A DNA stretch of 64,000 nucleotides from Akkermansiaceae bacterium UBA6138 (lineage in GTDB: Bacteria; Verrucomicrobiota; Verrucomicrobiia; Verrucomicrobiales; DEV007): assembly GCA_002422425.1 (NCBI GenBank), contig DIVG01000006.1, positions 81,857-145,856 on the forward strand. The letters are read 5' to 3'. Both the position numbers and the translations under genes were made by a program. The notes under the pieces were generated by a model that was not told where the DNA came from, ran no database searches, and was given only the letters and a program-made list of their open reading frames with translations. Shown here one piece after another: positions 35,451 to 45,044 of the stretch. Each line of letters starts with the position of its first letter. Position 1 is the stretch's first letter.

Positions 35451-35622
35451 GTGATTGCAGCCGTCGCCGCGATCACTGCAGATTCCCGACCACGTCCCGC
35501 CTTCAGCCTGCAAACGAATCCTTCGGCGGCGGACGATCTCCCGACTGATGCGGGATGAGGATTACGGCGAAATCCGTTGCCGGTTCAGGCTCTTTTCGAA
35601 CCCCTTTCTCATTTCTATTTTC

Positions 35623-37917
35623 ATGAATTCTTTTTTCCTTCGATTTTCATCCCGGACAGCCCGACAAGGGCTCGCCGTGGCGCTCCTGGCGTGGACGCAG
35701 GCCCCTCCTGCTTCGCGGGGCGACGAGACCTCCGCCGGCAGTTTGCCACTCGTCGTGGTCAGCGGCGAAAACCCCGCCTTGCCTGCTCCGCAAGTGCCTC
35801 CCGTGCCGGCCTCGCCACCTGCAACAGAACCGCCCCTGGTCATCGATGACCGCGCCCCCCGGGCAGTTACGCTCACCGTTCCGACTCTCGAAGAAGCCCG
35901 TGAAGAACTAAAGCGCCAGCCCGGCGGAACCGCGATTGTCGATGCCGAAGACTATACACGCGGTCGCGCCACCAACTTGAAAGACGCCCTCGACTTCGCA
36001 CCGGGAGTTTTCGTGCAACCCCGCTTCGGCTCCGAAGAATCGCGTCTTTCGATTCGAGGTTCGGGCATTCAGCGGACCTTTCACGGACGCGGCCTCAAGC
36101 TGATGCAGGACGGAGTGCCTCTTAATCTCGCCGACGGAGGCTTCGACTTCCAGGCGATTGAGCCGCTCGCCGCCCAATACATCGAGATCTATCGCGGGGC
36201 CAATGCACTTGAATACGGTGCAACCACTCTGGGGGGAGCCATCAATTTCGTGTCGCATACGGGGCGCTCGGCACCGCCGCTGCAGAGCCGCTTTGAATAC
36301 GGGAGTTTTGACTCGTTTCGAGGGCAGCTCAGTTCGGGCGTCGTTTCCGGCGACGAGGATGCCTACGTGAGTTTTACCCACTCCTCCACTGACGGTTTCC
36401 GTGAACATTCGCAACAGAGCAACCAGCGATTTTTTACCAATTTCGGGCATGTCATCCATCCCGAACTCGAAACGCGCTTTTACCTTACTTACGCGAGGAC
36501 GGACTCGGAGCTTCCGGGAGAACTGACCAAAGCACAAATGCTGGCCGATCCGACCCAGGCGTCCCGCGTCCCGGAATTTCTTCGCGGCTTCCAGCCTGTC
36601 GCCCGCTTCGATCGCGTCACGAGCGACTGGAAGCGGGACTTCGAGCTCTTCCGGCTCGCCAACAGAACGACCTGGGGGAGCGGTGATGAAAAGCTTACCG
36701 TCGGCAGCTTCTGGTCCCGCAAAGACCTCGATCACCCCATCCTTTTTGTGATCGACCAGATCACAAACGACTTCGGACTGGACGTGCGATATGACAATGC
36801 CACCGACCTTTTTGGCAGGGAAAACCATTTCGCGATTGGATTCGCTCCCACCTATGGCATCGCCGAAGATGCCCGGTTCGCCAACAACTTCGGATCTCGC
36901 GGAGCCCTCTTCTCTGACAGTCGTCAACATTCCCTTAATGCCGATCTTTACGCGCAGAACAGCCACTACTTCGTTCCCGGCGTCGCTCTCTTGACGGGGG
37001 CTCAGCTCAGCCACGCCGAGCGGAAAAATCGTGACAATTTCCCGATCGGCCCCGACAACAGTGACACTCAGGACTGGACTGCTTTTTCTCCCAAGCTGGG
37101 ACTGCTCTGGGACATCGCTCCGCAAGCCCAGCTTTTCGCCAACGTCAGCCGGAGTTTCGAACCTCCTTCTTTCGGGGAGCTAGTCGATGCCAACGACGGG
37201 GGAGCGGGATTGATACAGCTCGAAGAACAAACCGCCACGACATTCGAACTCGGAACACGGGGATACAGCAAGAGGGTCTCATGGGACATCGCCTACTATC
37301 GCTCCCTCGTCGATAACGAACTCCTCTCCTACCAGGTCCAACCGGGTCTAACACAGACCGTGAATGCCGATGATACGACTCATCAGGGGATCGAAGCGGC
37401 AGTTAACCTGGAGCTGTTGTCGGGTCTCTTCGCGAAGGGTTCGGGGTCGGCTCATTCCTCAAGAGCCGAATCGAATCCAGCCGGGGCTTCGCCCGGCCCG
37501 CAGGAAGATCGTGTTGTCTTTCGTCAGAGTTACCTCTGGAACGACTTTCACTTCGAGAATGACGCGACCTTCAGAGACAATCAACTCCCCGGGATTCCAC
37601 CACACTACTTCCGCGCCGAATTGCTCTACGAACACCCCTCCGGTATCTACGCCGGACCAAACCTCGAATGGGTTCCCGAAGGCTACAACGTCGATTCGGC
37701 CGCGACCGAGTTTGCTGATTCCTACGCGCTCCTCGGATTCAAAGCGGGTTACCGGAGCGAACGCGGTTTCTCGATCTTCGTGGAAGCCAAAAATCTCACC
37801 GATGAAATTTATGCCGCGACCACCGGCGTGGTGAACGTGTCACCTGCGGGCGGCGGTGCCCTCTTCCTCCCCGGCGACGGGCGATCCATCTACACCGGGA
37901 TCGAGTGGAAATGGTGA
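35623..37917 (+). CDS. TonB-dependent outer-membrane receptor
   Basis: 764 residues from ATG 35623, which gives a proper signal peptide (RQGLAVALLAWTQAPPASRG); the frame is open to 35455 but that part has no signal character. A Pro-rich segment precedes the plug domain (~100-215: LKDALDFAPGVFVQ, SIRGSGIQRTFHGRG, IEIYRGANALEYGATTLGGAINFVS). A ~22-strand barrel follows, ending in a terminal aromatic (YTGIEWKW). It imports a metal complex or other ligand using TonB energy. Context (small CPLC protein before, PepSY membrane protein after) favours iron-siderophore or copper. No Fur box was recognised. Confidence 0.93.
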   Translation: MNSFFLRFSSRTARQGLAVALLAWTQAPPASRGDETSAGSLPLVVVSGENPALPAPQVPPVPASPPATEPPLVIDDRAPRAVTLTVPTLEEAREELKRQPGGTAIVDAEDYTRGRATNLKDALDFAPGVFVQPRFGSEESRLSIRGSGIQRTFHGRGLKLMQDGVPLNLADGGFDFQAIEPLAAQYIEIYRGANALEYGATTLGGAINFVSHTGRSAPPLQSRFEYGSFDSFRGQLSSGVVSGDEDAYVSFTHSSTDGFREHSQQSNQRFFTNFGHVIHPELETRFYLTYARTDSELPGELTKAQMLADPTQASRVPEFLRGFQPVARFDRVTSDWKRDFELFRLANRTTWGSGDEKLTVGSFWSRKDLDHPILFVIDQITNDFGLDVRYDNATDLFGRENHFAIGFAPTYGIAEDARFANNFGSRGALFSDSRQHSLNADLYAQNSHYFVPGVALLTGAQLSHAERKNRDNFPIGPDNSDTQDWTAFSPKLGLLWDIAPQAQLFANVSRSFEPPSFGELVDANDGGAGLIQLEEQTATTFELGTRGYSKRVSWDIAYYRSLVDNELLSYQVQPGLTQTVNADDTTHQGIEAAVNLELLSGLFAKGSGSAHSSRAESNPAGASPGPQEDRVVFRQSYLWNDFHFENDATFRDNQLPGIPPHYFRAELLYEHPSGIYAGPNLEWVPEGYNVDSAATEFADSYALLGFKAGYRSERGFSIFVEAKNLTDEIYAATTGVVNVSPAGGGALFLPGDGRSIYTGIEWKW

Positions 37918-38002
37918 TAAATCAACCCAAGTGTTTCGCCGGAAGGCGGGGGTCCGGAAGTTTTTCTCCCGCTCCGTCTCCTTTATCAACCCCTCTTTTC
38001 CA

Positions 38003-38716
38003 ATGAAATCCCGTCTTATTCGAAAACTTCACCGCTGGCTTGGCCTTTTCTTCAGCGTCTCCATCCTCATGGCTTCCGGCAGCGGGGTCATTCACAACGT
38101 CATGACACGAACGCAGGCACCGCCACCTTCGGCGCGTCCCTCCGGTGAAGGAATGGATGTAAAGGCGATCAAAATCACCGTGCCGGAAGCGATTTCCAAC
38201 CTGACTCCGGAAACGGCGGGGGAGAGCGGGGTCCAGGCAGTCAATCTGCGATCCATCGGAGGCCGTCCCTGGTATCAGGTTTACACCGCCGCTTCCGAAG
38301 CTCCCCGGTATGTCAGCGCCGTCGACGGCAGGGTCGATCCCACCCTGGACGAGACTTATGCCGCCGAAATCGCCACCCGCTTCCTCAACGGAAAGGATGT
38401 CTCAAAAACGGATTTTCTAACCGCCTTCAACTCCGAATACCTGAACATCTTCCGCATCCTTCCTGTCTACCGCTTCGATGTGGGAGACGAGCTGGAAACC
38501 CGTGTCTATGTTTCGACCACAACCGGGAGCGTCACCCGGCACACGGACCGCAGGCGACAGTTCGAGGCGACGATCTTCACCCGTTTCCACAAGCTTGGCT
38601 TTATCCCGAATAAAGACCTGCGGGATCTCGTTCTAACCTCCATGACCTTTGGCACCTTTCTTGTCGCCTGTCTCGGCCTCTTTCTGTTCGCCGCCACCCG
38701 GCGCAGGAAGCGATAA
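38003..38716 (+). CDS. PepSY-associated transmembrane protein
   Basis: 237 residues from ATG 38003. The N-terminal helix (HRWLGLFFSVSILMASGSGVIH) starts with the RKxHRWxG motif of PepSY-TM proteins. PepSY-like segments come next (IKITVPEAISNLTPE and YVSAVDGRVDPTLDE), then a C-terminal helix (TFGTFLVACLGLFLFAA) and RRRKR tail. This family often accompanies TonB siderophore or copper receptors and may reduce or transfer the ligand at the inner membrane. It lies 85 bases after the receptor gene, probably one transcript. The reading frame extends upstream to 37856 inside the receptor gene, not used. Confidence 0.8.
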   Translation: MKSRLIRKLHRWLGLFFSVSILMASGSGVIHNVMTRTQAPPPSARPSGEGMDVKAIKITVPEAISNLTPETAGESGVQAVNLRSIGGRPWYQVYTAASEAPRYVSAVDGRVDPTLDETYAAEIATRFLNGKDVSKTDFLTAFNSEYLNIFRILPVYRFDVGDELETRVYVSTTTGSVTRHTDRRRQFEATIFTRFHKLGFIPNKDLRDLVLTSMTFGTFLVACLGLFLFAATRRRKR

Positions 38717-38740
38717 AGAACGGGGGCCCGGAAGTGGATT

Positions 38741-40480
38741 TCAAGACATGAGACTTTGACGGCAAAGCATCGCGTAGATCCCTTCCGCCCCGAGAAGAGT
38801 GTCGTGATCCCCTTCCTCCACGACGATGCCATGGTCGAGCACGTAGATACGGTCGGCATTGCGCACCGTCGAGAGGCGGTGGGCGATGACGAAACTGGTG
38901 CGGTTCGCCATCAGCTTTTCGAGAGCACCCTGAATCAGCTTCTCCGTCTCCGTATCAACACTGGCGGTGGCTTCGTCGAGAAGGAGAATGGGCGGGTTTT
39001 TCAAAATAACTCGGGCGATGGCGATGCGTTGTTTCTCCCCGACCGAGAGCTTCACGCCGCGCTCGCCGACGTTGGTATCGAGCTGGCGAGGGAGTGCCTC
39101 AACGAAGGCGGCGGCGTTGGCGGCGCGGAGGGCGTCCCACATTTCCTCCTCGGTGGCCTCTTCGCGGGCGAGGAGGAGATTTTCCCGGACGGACCCGTTG
39201 AAGAGAAAGCTCTCCTGCGTGACGTAGCCGGTGGATCCCCGCAGCGCCGATTTTTTCAGATCATTGATGGGGATACCGTCGATCGAGATCTCTCCCGAAT
39301 CGGCTTCGTAAAAGCGGGTCAGCAGATTGATGATCGTGGATTTCCCTGCTCCGGTGTGACCGACGAGGGCGATCATCTGGCCGGCCTTTGCCTCCATCGA
39401 GACCCCTTTGAGGGTGGAGATGTCTTCGCCGTAGGAGAACTTCACGTCACGCAGGACGACTTCTCCGCGAACCGGATTCGGCAGGGCTTTCCCGGTGTCG
39501 AGATCAGGCTCCTCCTCTGCGTCGATGATCTCGAAGACCCTCTCCCCGGCGGCGCGACCGGCCTGAATGATCTGGTTGAGGCTGTTGAGCCGTGAAATGG
39601 GCTCGTAGAAAAGGCTCAGGGCGACGAGAAAGGCGACAAAGACTCCGGTCTGCGCCTCGAGCGCCTGCTGGTCGGGAGCGCTCATCACAGACCAGGCTCC
39701 AAAACCGATGACAAGGGCGTAGCCGGCATTCCGGCAGAACTCCATCGAGGGGTTGTAGATCGCCCAGACGCGCATGAGTTTCAGGGTGGCCTCACGCAGT
39801 TTGTTGCTTGAGTGATTAAAGCGTTCCAGCTCGGCCTCTTCGCGGGTGAAAGCCTTGATCTGCTGGATCCCGTCGATGTTGTCGTGGAGGAGCGAGTTCA
39901 TGCTGCTCGTGGCCTTGCGGACGCGACGGTGGCGGTTCGGCGAAGTGCGGGTGTAAGCCCAGGCACCGCCGATAAGGAAGGGCATCGGGATCATCGTGAT
40001 GAGAGCGAGCTGCGGGTCGAGGTAAAAGAGGTAACCGCCCACGACGAGCACCTGAAGCAGGGCGACGACACCCTGCTCGATTCCATCGATGAGGACGCGC
40101 TCCATCGCGGTGACGTCTTCGGTCACGCGGGTCATGACGTCGCCGGTGCGCTTGTTGTCGAACCACCGCATCGGAAGGCGCTGGATCTTGTGATACAAAT
40201 CCGAGCGGATATCAAAGATCACCTTCTGCTCGAACGTATTGTTGAGAATGATGCGGAGCGCGTTAAAGAGGTTGGTCGCGAAGAAGGTGCCGAGGGCGAG
40301 GAGAGAGAGCGGAATGAGCCGGTCGAAATCGCGCTGCGGGATGACCTCTGCCGTGATCGCCTTCGTCACGCCGGGAAAGACAATTACGAGCAGGGTCATG
40401 AGCACCGCACACGTGAGCTGGGCCGAGGCGAGGATGGGATAGCGCTTGAGGTAGGAAAAAACCCGGAAAACCGTTCTCAT
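38741..40480 (-). CDS. ABC exporter, fused membrane and ATPase domains (MsbA-like)
   Basis: 579 residues. Six-helix membrane domain in the first ~310, then the ATPase with Walker A LVGHTGAGKSTI (~370), Q-loop, signature LSVGEKQR (~475, Val for Gly) and Walker B ILLLDEATASVD. The intracellular loops carry RLPMRWFDNKRTGDVMTRVTEDV typical of lipid-A and multidrug exporters. MsbA (lipid A-core flipping) is the closest general match, though a multidrug role is equally possible. It is divergent from the sanA-like gene, with 102 bases between. Confidence 0.9.
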   Translation of the reverse strand: MRTVFRVFSYLKRYPILASAQLTCAVLMTLLVIVFPGVTKAITAEVIPQRDFDRLIPLSLLALGTFFATNLFNALRIILNNTFEQKVIFDIRSDLYHKIQRLPMRWFDNKRTGDVMTRVTEDVTAMERVLIDGIEQGVVALLQVLVVGGYLFYLDPQLALITMIPMPFLIGGAWAYTRTSPNRHRRVRKATSSMNSLLHDNIDGIQQIKAFTREEAELERFNHSSNKLREATLKLMRVWAIYNPSMEFCRNAGYALVIGFGAWSVMSAPDQQALEAQTGVFVAFLVALSLFYEPISRLNSLNQIIQAGRAAGERVFEIIDAEEEPDLDTGKALPNPVRGEVVLRDVKFSYGEDISTLKGVSMEAKAGQMIALVGHTGAGKSTIINLLTRFYEADSGEISIDGIPINDLKKSALRGSTGYVTQESFLFNGSVRENLLLAREEATEEEMWDALRAANAAAFVEALPRQLDTNVGERGVKLSVGEKQRIAIARVILKNPPILLLDEATASVDTETEKLIQGALEKLMANRTSFVIAHRLSTVRNADRIYVLDHGIVVEEGDHDTLLGAEGIYAMLCRQSLMS

Positions 40481-40582
40481 TTGGAAGATCTATTCGTTAA
40501 ACTGTGTAAATAGGATGGAAAGTTAATTCAGCCGCGAAACTCGTCCTGACGCCCGGGACGGGGGCAAAACCCTCTACGAACC

Positions 40583-41212
40583 ATGGCCCGCAGTCGTCGG
40601 CGCTTTCTAATTTTTTCGATATTTGTCTTCCCGCTTCTCCTTGTCGCAGCGGTCGTGCTCGCATGCAATCTCTGGATCGTCCTTTCGACACGGGGTCAGG
40701 TTTACGATTCGGTTGCCGGTATCGAGGCACGGGCGGTCGGGGTCGTCCTTGGGACGTCGAAAAAGACCGGACCTGACACCCCGAACATGCATTTTGAAAA
40801 TCGCATGGCCGCCGCTGCGTCGCTCTACCTCGAGGGAAAGGCCGACACTCTCCTCGTGAGCGGCTACCGCGACTCGCAGTATTACGACGAAACCCGCGAC
40901 ATGATCGCGAAACTCCGGGAGCTGGGCGTCCCCGAGTCCGCTCTCCTTGCCGATGATCGCGGCCTGCGCACCCTCGACTCCGTCGCCCGGGCAAAGACGG
41001 TCTTCGGCTTCGACCGCCTCGTCATCGTCTCGGACGACTTCCACGTGAACCGAGCCCTCTTCATCGCCAATCGCTACCGAGTCGATGCCATCGCCCTGCG
41101 GAGCGAGCCGGTCGGCTACAGCGATTCGCGGAAGGTGCGCCTGCGCGAGTATCTCGCGAGAGTGAAGGCGGTCATCGACCTGTATTGCTACACTCCATCG
41201 ACTGGTGGATAA
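40583..41212 (+). CDS. SanA/YdcF-like DUF218 membrane protein
   Basis: 209 residues. One N-terminal membrane helix (RFLIFSIFVFPLLLVAAVVLA) is followed by a DUF218 domain: VVLGTSKKTGPDTPNMHFENRM, LLVSGYRDSQYYDET, DDRGLRTLDSVARAK and VIVSDDFHVNRALFIA. These are the conserved motifs of SanA (vancomycin exclusion at high temperature), an inner-membrane protein linked to envelope permeability. It may act on cell-wall or O-antigen precursors, but the reaction is not established. It is followed by a convergent gene 117 bases away. Confidence 0.88.
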   Translation: MARSRRRFLIFSIFVFPLLLVAAVVLACNLWIVLSTRGQVYDSVAGIEARAVGVVLGTSKKTGPDTPNMHFENRMAAAASLYLEGKADTLLVSGYRDSQYYDETRDMIAKLRELGVPESALLADDRGLRTLDSVARAKTVFGFDRLVIVSDDFHVNRALFIANRYRVDAIALRSEPVGYSDSRKVRLREYLARVKAVIDLYCYTPSTGG

Positions 41213-41328
41213 GCACCCGATGCGCCGGCGTTGACGAGGGGGTGAATGATGAAATGAGAGGAACAGGAATGTCCCTCCTCCTTGGGCTCTCCATCGTGAG
41301 TCTCCACCCACGGCCCGGGCGATAAAAC

Positions 41329-42258
41329 TCACCCCAACTCCGCGAGCCCCTTTTCAAAGCTCTCCACGTCCGAGAAGCTGAGGGCTTTCGCGTTGCGGTC
41401 AATGCGGCGCATGAAACCGGCGAGGACGCGGCCGGGCCCGAGCTCAATGAAGAGAGTCTCACCGTTGCCTAGATAGTGCTGGACGCATTCGCTCCAGCGC
41501 ACCGAGCCGCTCACCTGAGCCTCGAGGGTGCTCCGGATCTCGGCGGCTTCGCTCACTTCGCGGGCTTCGACATTGCAGACGACGGGGACACGCGGCGTCT
41601 CAAGGGCGATGCCCGCGAGAACTCCGGCGAGCTTTTCCTGGGCCGGCATCATAAGCCGTGAGTGGTAGGCCCCGGCGACCTCAAGCTTCTGAGCGATGCG
41701 GATGCCGTGGTCCTGGGCTTCGGCGATGACCTGATCGATCCCCGCTGTTTTGCCGGAAACGACGATCTGGCCGGGGCAGTTGAAATTGGCGACATCGACG
41801 TCGCATTTTGCCGCGAGGGCGCGGATATCGGCTTCTTCGCCTCCGATGAGGGCGGCCATGGCGCCGTCGACGGCACTGGTCGCTTCCTCCATGAAGGTGC
41901 CGCGTTTGGCGACGAGGTCGAGGCCGGTTTCAAAAGAGAAAGTGCCCGCCGCGGCATGGGCGGTGAACTCGCCGAGGGAAAGCCCGGCGCAGCCCGCGAT
42001 CTCAAGATCGGGGACGTGGCTCTTGAGGATCTCGAGGCAGGCGAGCCCATGGACGTAAAGAGCCGGCTGACAGATCGAGGTGCGGGTCAGTTCCGCTGCG
42101 GGGCCGTCGAACATTTTTTCGGAAAGGGCATAGCCGAGCTGGTCATCGGCGCGGGCGATGAGATCGCGCACGGCGTCATATTTCTCCGCAAGGTCGCGGC
42201 CCATTCCGACGGTCTGGGCCCCTTGTCCGGCAAACAGTAGTACAGCTCTTTTACCCAT
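41329..42258 (-). CDS. fabD: Malonyl-CoA:ACP transacylase
   Basis: 309 residues. GQGAQTVGMGRDLAEKY at the start, the nucleophile in AGLSLGEFTAH (GxSxG, ~90), catalytic His in GAYHSRLM (~198-205), and Gln/Arg contacts (QPALYVHG, around 65). It charges ACP with malonate for fatty-acid synthesis. No other fab genes are adjacent in this window; a GNAT gene and DUF1501 gene lie upstream on the same strand. Confidence 0.96.
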   Translation of the reverse strand: MGKRAVLLFAGQGAQTVGMGRDLAEKYDAVRDLIARADDQLGYALSEKMFDGPAAELTRTSICQPALYVHGLACLEILKSHVPDLEIAGCAGLSLGEFTAHAAAGTFSFETGLDLVAKRGTFMEEATSAVDGAMAALIGGEEADIRALAAKCDVDVANFNCPGQIVVSGKTAGIDQVIAEAQDHGIRIAQKLEVAGAYHSRLMMPAQEKLAGVLAGIALETPRVPVVCNVEAREVSEAAEIRSTLEAQVSGSVRWSECVQHYLGNGETLFIELGPGRVLAGFMRRIDRNAKALSFSDVESFEKGLAELG

Positions 42259-42334
42259 AATTAAGGGCGCTACTCAAACCGGAATCCCCGCCGCTGCAAC
42301 GGGTTTTTGGGAAGCGCGGGAAAATCGCGGGACC

Positions 42335-42802
42335 TCACTGAACTACCTTTACCTTCGGATTTTGTTTCTCCCGAAGCAGAAAACACTCCATTTCCCGATG
42401 CGGGAGGTTCGCTTCGTCGAACTCATCTCCGCAGACCGAGAAGCCGAGCGATTCGTAAAAGGGTATCGAGTGGACCTGGGCGTGGAGGTAGAGACGACTG
42501 TTCCCGCGTTCCCGCGCCGTCTCCATCGCGGCGGAGAGCAGAGCGCGGCCCACGCCGCTGCGCCGCCACGAGGCCAGCACCGCCATGCGACCGATACGAC
42601 CTTCGGGGAGAAGCCGGGCCGTGCCGATGGGAACTCCCGCAATGTCACGGGCAAGAAAATGGATCGAGACCGGATCGTGCTCGTCGATTTCGATTTCTTC
42701 GGGCACCCCCTGTTCGACCACAAAGACCTCGCGACGAACCTTGAGCAGATCGACCTGCGAGGCTCCCCAAGTAACCTTCCCGATGGTGAAAGGGGTTGTC
42801 AT
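42335..42802 (-). CDS. GNAT family N-acetyltransferase (ElaA/PhnO-like)
   Basis: 155 residues. The acetyl-CoA pyrophosphate-binding stretch is GRMAVLASWRRSGVGRALLSAAM (R/QxxGxG/A type), preceded by VPIGTARLLPEG; the C-terminal FYESLGFSVCGDEFDEANLPH is the typical GNAT tail, seen in ElaA-like proteins. Substrate unknown. Starts 4 bases after the DUF1501 stop, so likely co-transcribed. Confidence 0.88.
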   Translation of the reverse strand: MTTPFTIGKVTWGASQVDLLKVRREVFVVEQGVPEEIEIDEHDPVSIHFLARDIAGVPIGTARLLPEGRIGRMAVLASWRRSGVGRALLSAAMETARERGNSRLYLHAQVHSIPFYESLGFSVCGDEFDEANLPHREMECFLLREKQNPKVKVVQ

Positions 42803-42805
42803 CGA

Positions 42806-44167
42806 TCACACCAGCTCCCGCATCGGCTTGTAACCGTCGACGAGGAAATGCGGGCGACCCGAGAGATCCTCAAGCATAACCTGATTGGCATTAATGCCGA
42901 GCTGATGGTAAATCGTCGCGAAAACTTCGCCGAAGTGCACGCCGCGATCGGCGATCTCTCCGCCGAGACGGTCCGTCGCTCCGATGACCTGACCGGTTCG
43001 CAGCCCACCCCCGGCGAGAAGGCCGCCGCCGACACGCGGCCAGTGGTCGCGTCCGGCGTCCTGATTAATCATCGGGGTGCGGCCGAATTCCCCCCAGGCC
43101 ACCACGAGGACATCGTCGGCCATGCCGCGCTCATGAAGATCCTCAATCAGCGCACTGAGCCCCTGGTCGAAAAGCGGGGCGTGCGAGCGCATCCCCGAGA
43201 AGTTTTCACTGTGAAAGTCCCAACGACCGAAGTTCAACGTGACGCAGCGTGCCCCGGCCTCGACGAGGCGGCGGGCAAGGAGGAAATGCTCAAGGTTGCG
43301 CGGGGCTCCGTCGCCGAAGTTCCGCGCATCGCCCTTGCCGTAGCGTTCGCGCACGGCCGGGCTCTCGTTGTCGAGATTGAGCGCCTCGGCCAGTTCGCTT
43401 GAGGTCAGCATTCCGAAGGCCTGTTCGTGGAATTCATCGAGTCCCTCCATCAGACCGGTCGCATCGGCGTCGCGGCGGAATTGGTCAAAGGCATTGAGCA
43501 GCCCGCGCCGTTCGTCGAGGCGGGTGGAAGTGAGGGCGTCGAGCTGGAGATCTTTCTGCCCCGGCCCCGAGGGTTTGAAGGCACCATTCGCGAAACCGAG
43601 AAATCCCGGCAGGCCCGAGGAGCCGTAAGGCGGGTGACCGGCCTTGGGGGCGAGCCCGACGAAAGGCGGCACATTCGGATTGGTCGGCCCCATTAGCTTC
43701 GACATGACCGCTCCGATCGACGGCCATCCACCGGCCGGCTGACCGATCGTGTCGAGAGTCGATCCAACCTTGCCGGTGTAGCACATGAACGAATCATGGC
43801 TGCCGTTCGGCGCGCCGTAGAGCGAGCGAATCGGGACACACTTATCCATGATCTTGGCCATGCGCGGCATCAGCTCGCAGATCTCGATCCCGGGGACATT
43901 CGTCGGGATGGGACGGAACTCGCCGCGCATTTCCTTCGGGGCATCCATTTTCAGGTCATACATGTCCTGATGCGGCGGCGCGCCCGCCATGTAGATCATG
44001 ATGACCGCCTTTTTGGAATTTTTCACTCCGGAGAGTTGTTCGGCCTGGAGCAAGCCCGGAAGAGAAAGCCCGCCCATGCCGAGTCCGCCGATACGCATAA
44101 AATCTCGCCGCGACAGCCCGTCACAAAAACGCGACCTGGGAGAACTCGAACCGGTGATCGTAATCAT
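42806..44167 (-). CDS. DUF1501 protein with twin-arginine signal
   Basis: 453 residues from ATG 44167; the frame continues to 44221 but that adds no signal sequence. The Tat-type leader is LSRRDFMRIGGLGMGGLSLPGLL. DUF1501 motifs follow: KAVIMIYMAGAPPHQDMYDLK, EICELMPRMAKIMDK, GSHDSFMCYTGKVG, LNFGRWDFHSENF, WGEFGRTPMIN and GRDHWPRV. The family is related to the alkaline phosphatase/sulfatase fold, is exported folded, and is very abundant in Planctomycetes and Verrucomicrobia, often next to cytochrome-containing DUF1549/1553 proteins, which are missing here. No proven substrate. Confidence 0.93.
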   Translation of the reverse strand: MITITGSSSPRSRFCDGLSRRDFMRIGGLGMGGLSLPGLLQAEQLSGVKNSKKAVIMIYMAGAPPHQDMYDLKMDAPKEMRGEFRPIPTNVPGIEICELMPRMAKIMDKCVPIRSLYGAPNGSHDSFMCYTGKVGSTLDTIGQPAGGWPSIGAVMSKLMGPTNPNVPPFVGLAPKAGHPPYGSSGLPGFLGFANGAFKPSGPGQKDLQLDALTSTRLDERRGLLNAFDQFRRDADATGLMEGLDEFHEQAFGMLTSSELAEALNLDNESPAVRERYGKGDARNFGDGAPRNLEHFLLARRLVEAGARCVTLNFGRWDFHSENFSGMRSHAPLFDQGLSALIEDLHERGMADDVLVVAWGEFGRTPMINQDAGRDHWPRVGGGLLAGGGLRTGQVIGATDRLGGEIADRGVHFGEVFATIYHQLGINANQVMLEDLSGRPHFLVDGYKPMRELV

Positions 44168-44195
44168 AACACCATTTAAACCCCAAAACCTCCCC

Positions 44196-44999
44196 GTGGC
44201 CACGAGGTCGCAGAGACGCAATCACGCGCCACGGCATCGCGGCGCGAAGGGTTTTGCGCTTGTCGCGGGCAGGGCGGGCGAGACAGACTGGTCGGAACCC
44301 ACTGCCATCATACCCGATCCGGAGATCGGCTACTACGTGCTCAACAATGATCGCGTCGTCGCGCTCGGCCATGGGCGACTCCTCGTCCCCGTCGCGAAAC
44401 ACCATGCACCGGATCAGGAAAAGGCGGACTGGAATGGCGAAGTCGGATGTTATTTCTCCGATGACAACGGGAAAACCTGGCAAAGCCCGCAACGATTGCA
44501 GCAGGCCTTCGACCTCGCCGGGAAACGGGTCGCGACGCAGGAGCCCAGAGTCGTCGAGTTGAAAGACGGTCGTGTCCTTCTCTGGGTCCGCACCGGCGCG
44601 GGTGAGCTTTTTCGGGCCCATTCGAGCGATCGCGGGGTGACCTGGTCGCCTTTTGTGCCCACGGGAATTGCCTCGCCCCATTCCCCCGCCTCGATTGAGC
44701 GCCTCCCCGGGGGCGACGAGCTGCTCCTGGTCTGGAACGATCACACCGACCTGCCCCTCACTGAAAGAAAGCTGCGCACCCCCCTGAGCCTTGCACTCTC
44801 GAACGATGAAGGTCTTACCTGGAGCCCTGGCCGGATGATTGAGGCTGATCCGAAGGGCTGGTATTGCTACACCGCCATCGAGTTCCTCGACCATAACCTC
44901 CTCCTCGCCTATGTCGCCGGTCAGCAGGCCTCGGGGAAGCATCTCTCGGCGAGCCGCCTCACGCGCATTCCGCTGGCGGATCTGAGAGAAAAGCCCTGA
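44196..44999 (+). pseudogene. Sialidase-like (BNR/Asp-box) protein, N-terminally truncated
   Basis: About 267 residues can be read from a GTG at 44196, though homology-like sequence only begins near 44285 (ETDWSEP then GYYVLNNDRVVAL and LLVPVAKHH). Two Asp-box repeats are visible: SDDNGKTWQSP and SNDEGLTWSPG, and a third-like SSDRGVTWSPF. Full sialidase-fold proteins of this kind are 350-400 residues and begin with a signal peptide and FRIP-type motif; these are missing, and the upstream DNA is the antisense of the DUF1501 gene. I read it as a gene that lost its 5' third. It could still be expressed as a short form. Confidence 0.6.
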
Positions 45000-45044
45000 G
45001 CGCTTTCCGGTCGCTTCGTCCGGTATCGGCCGTAACGTGCCGCG

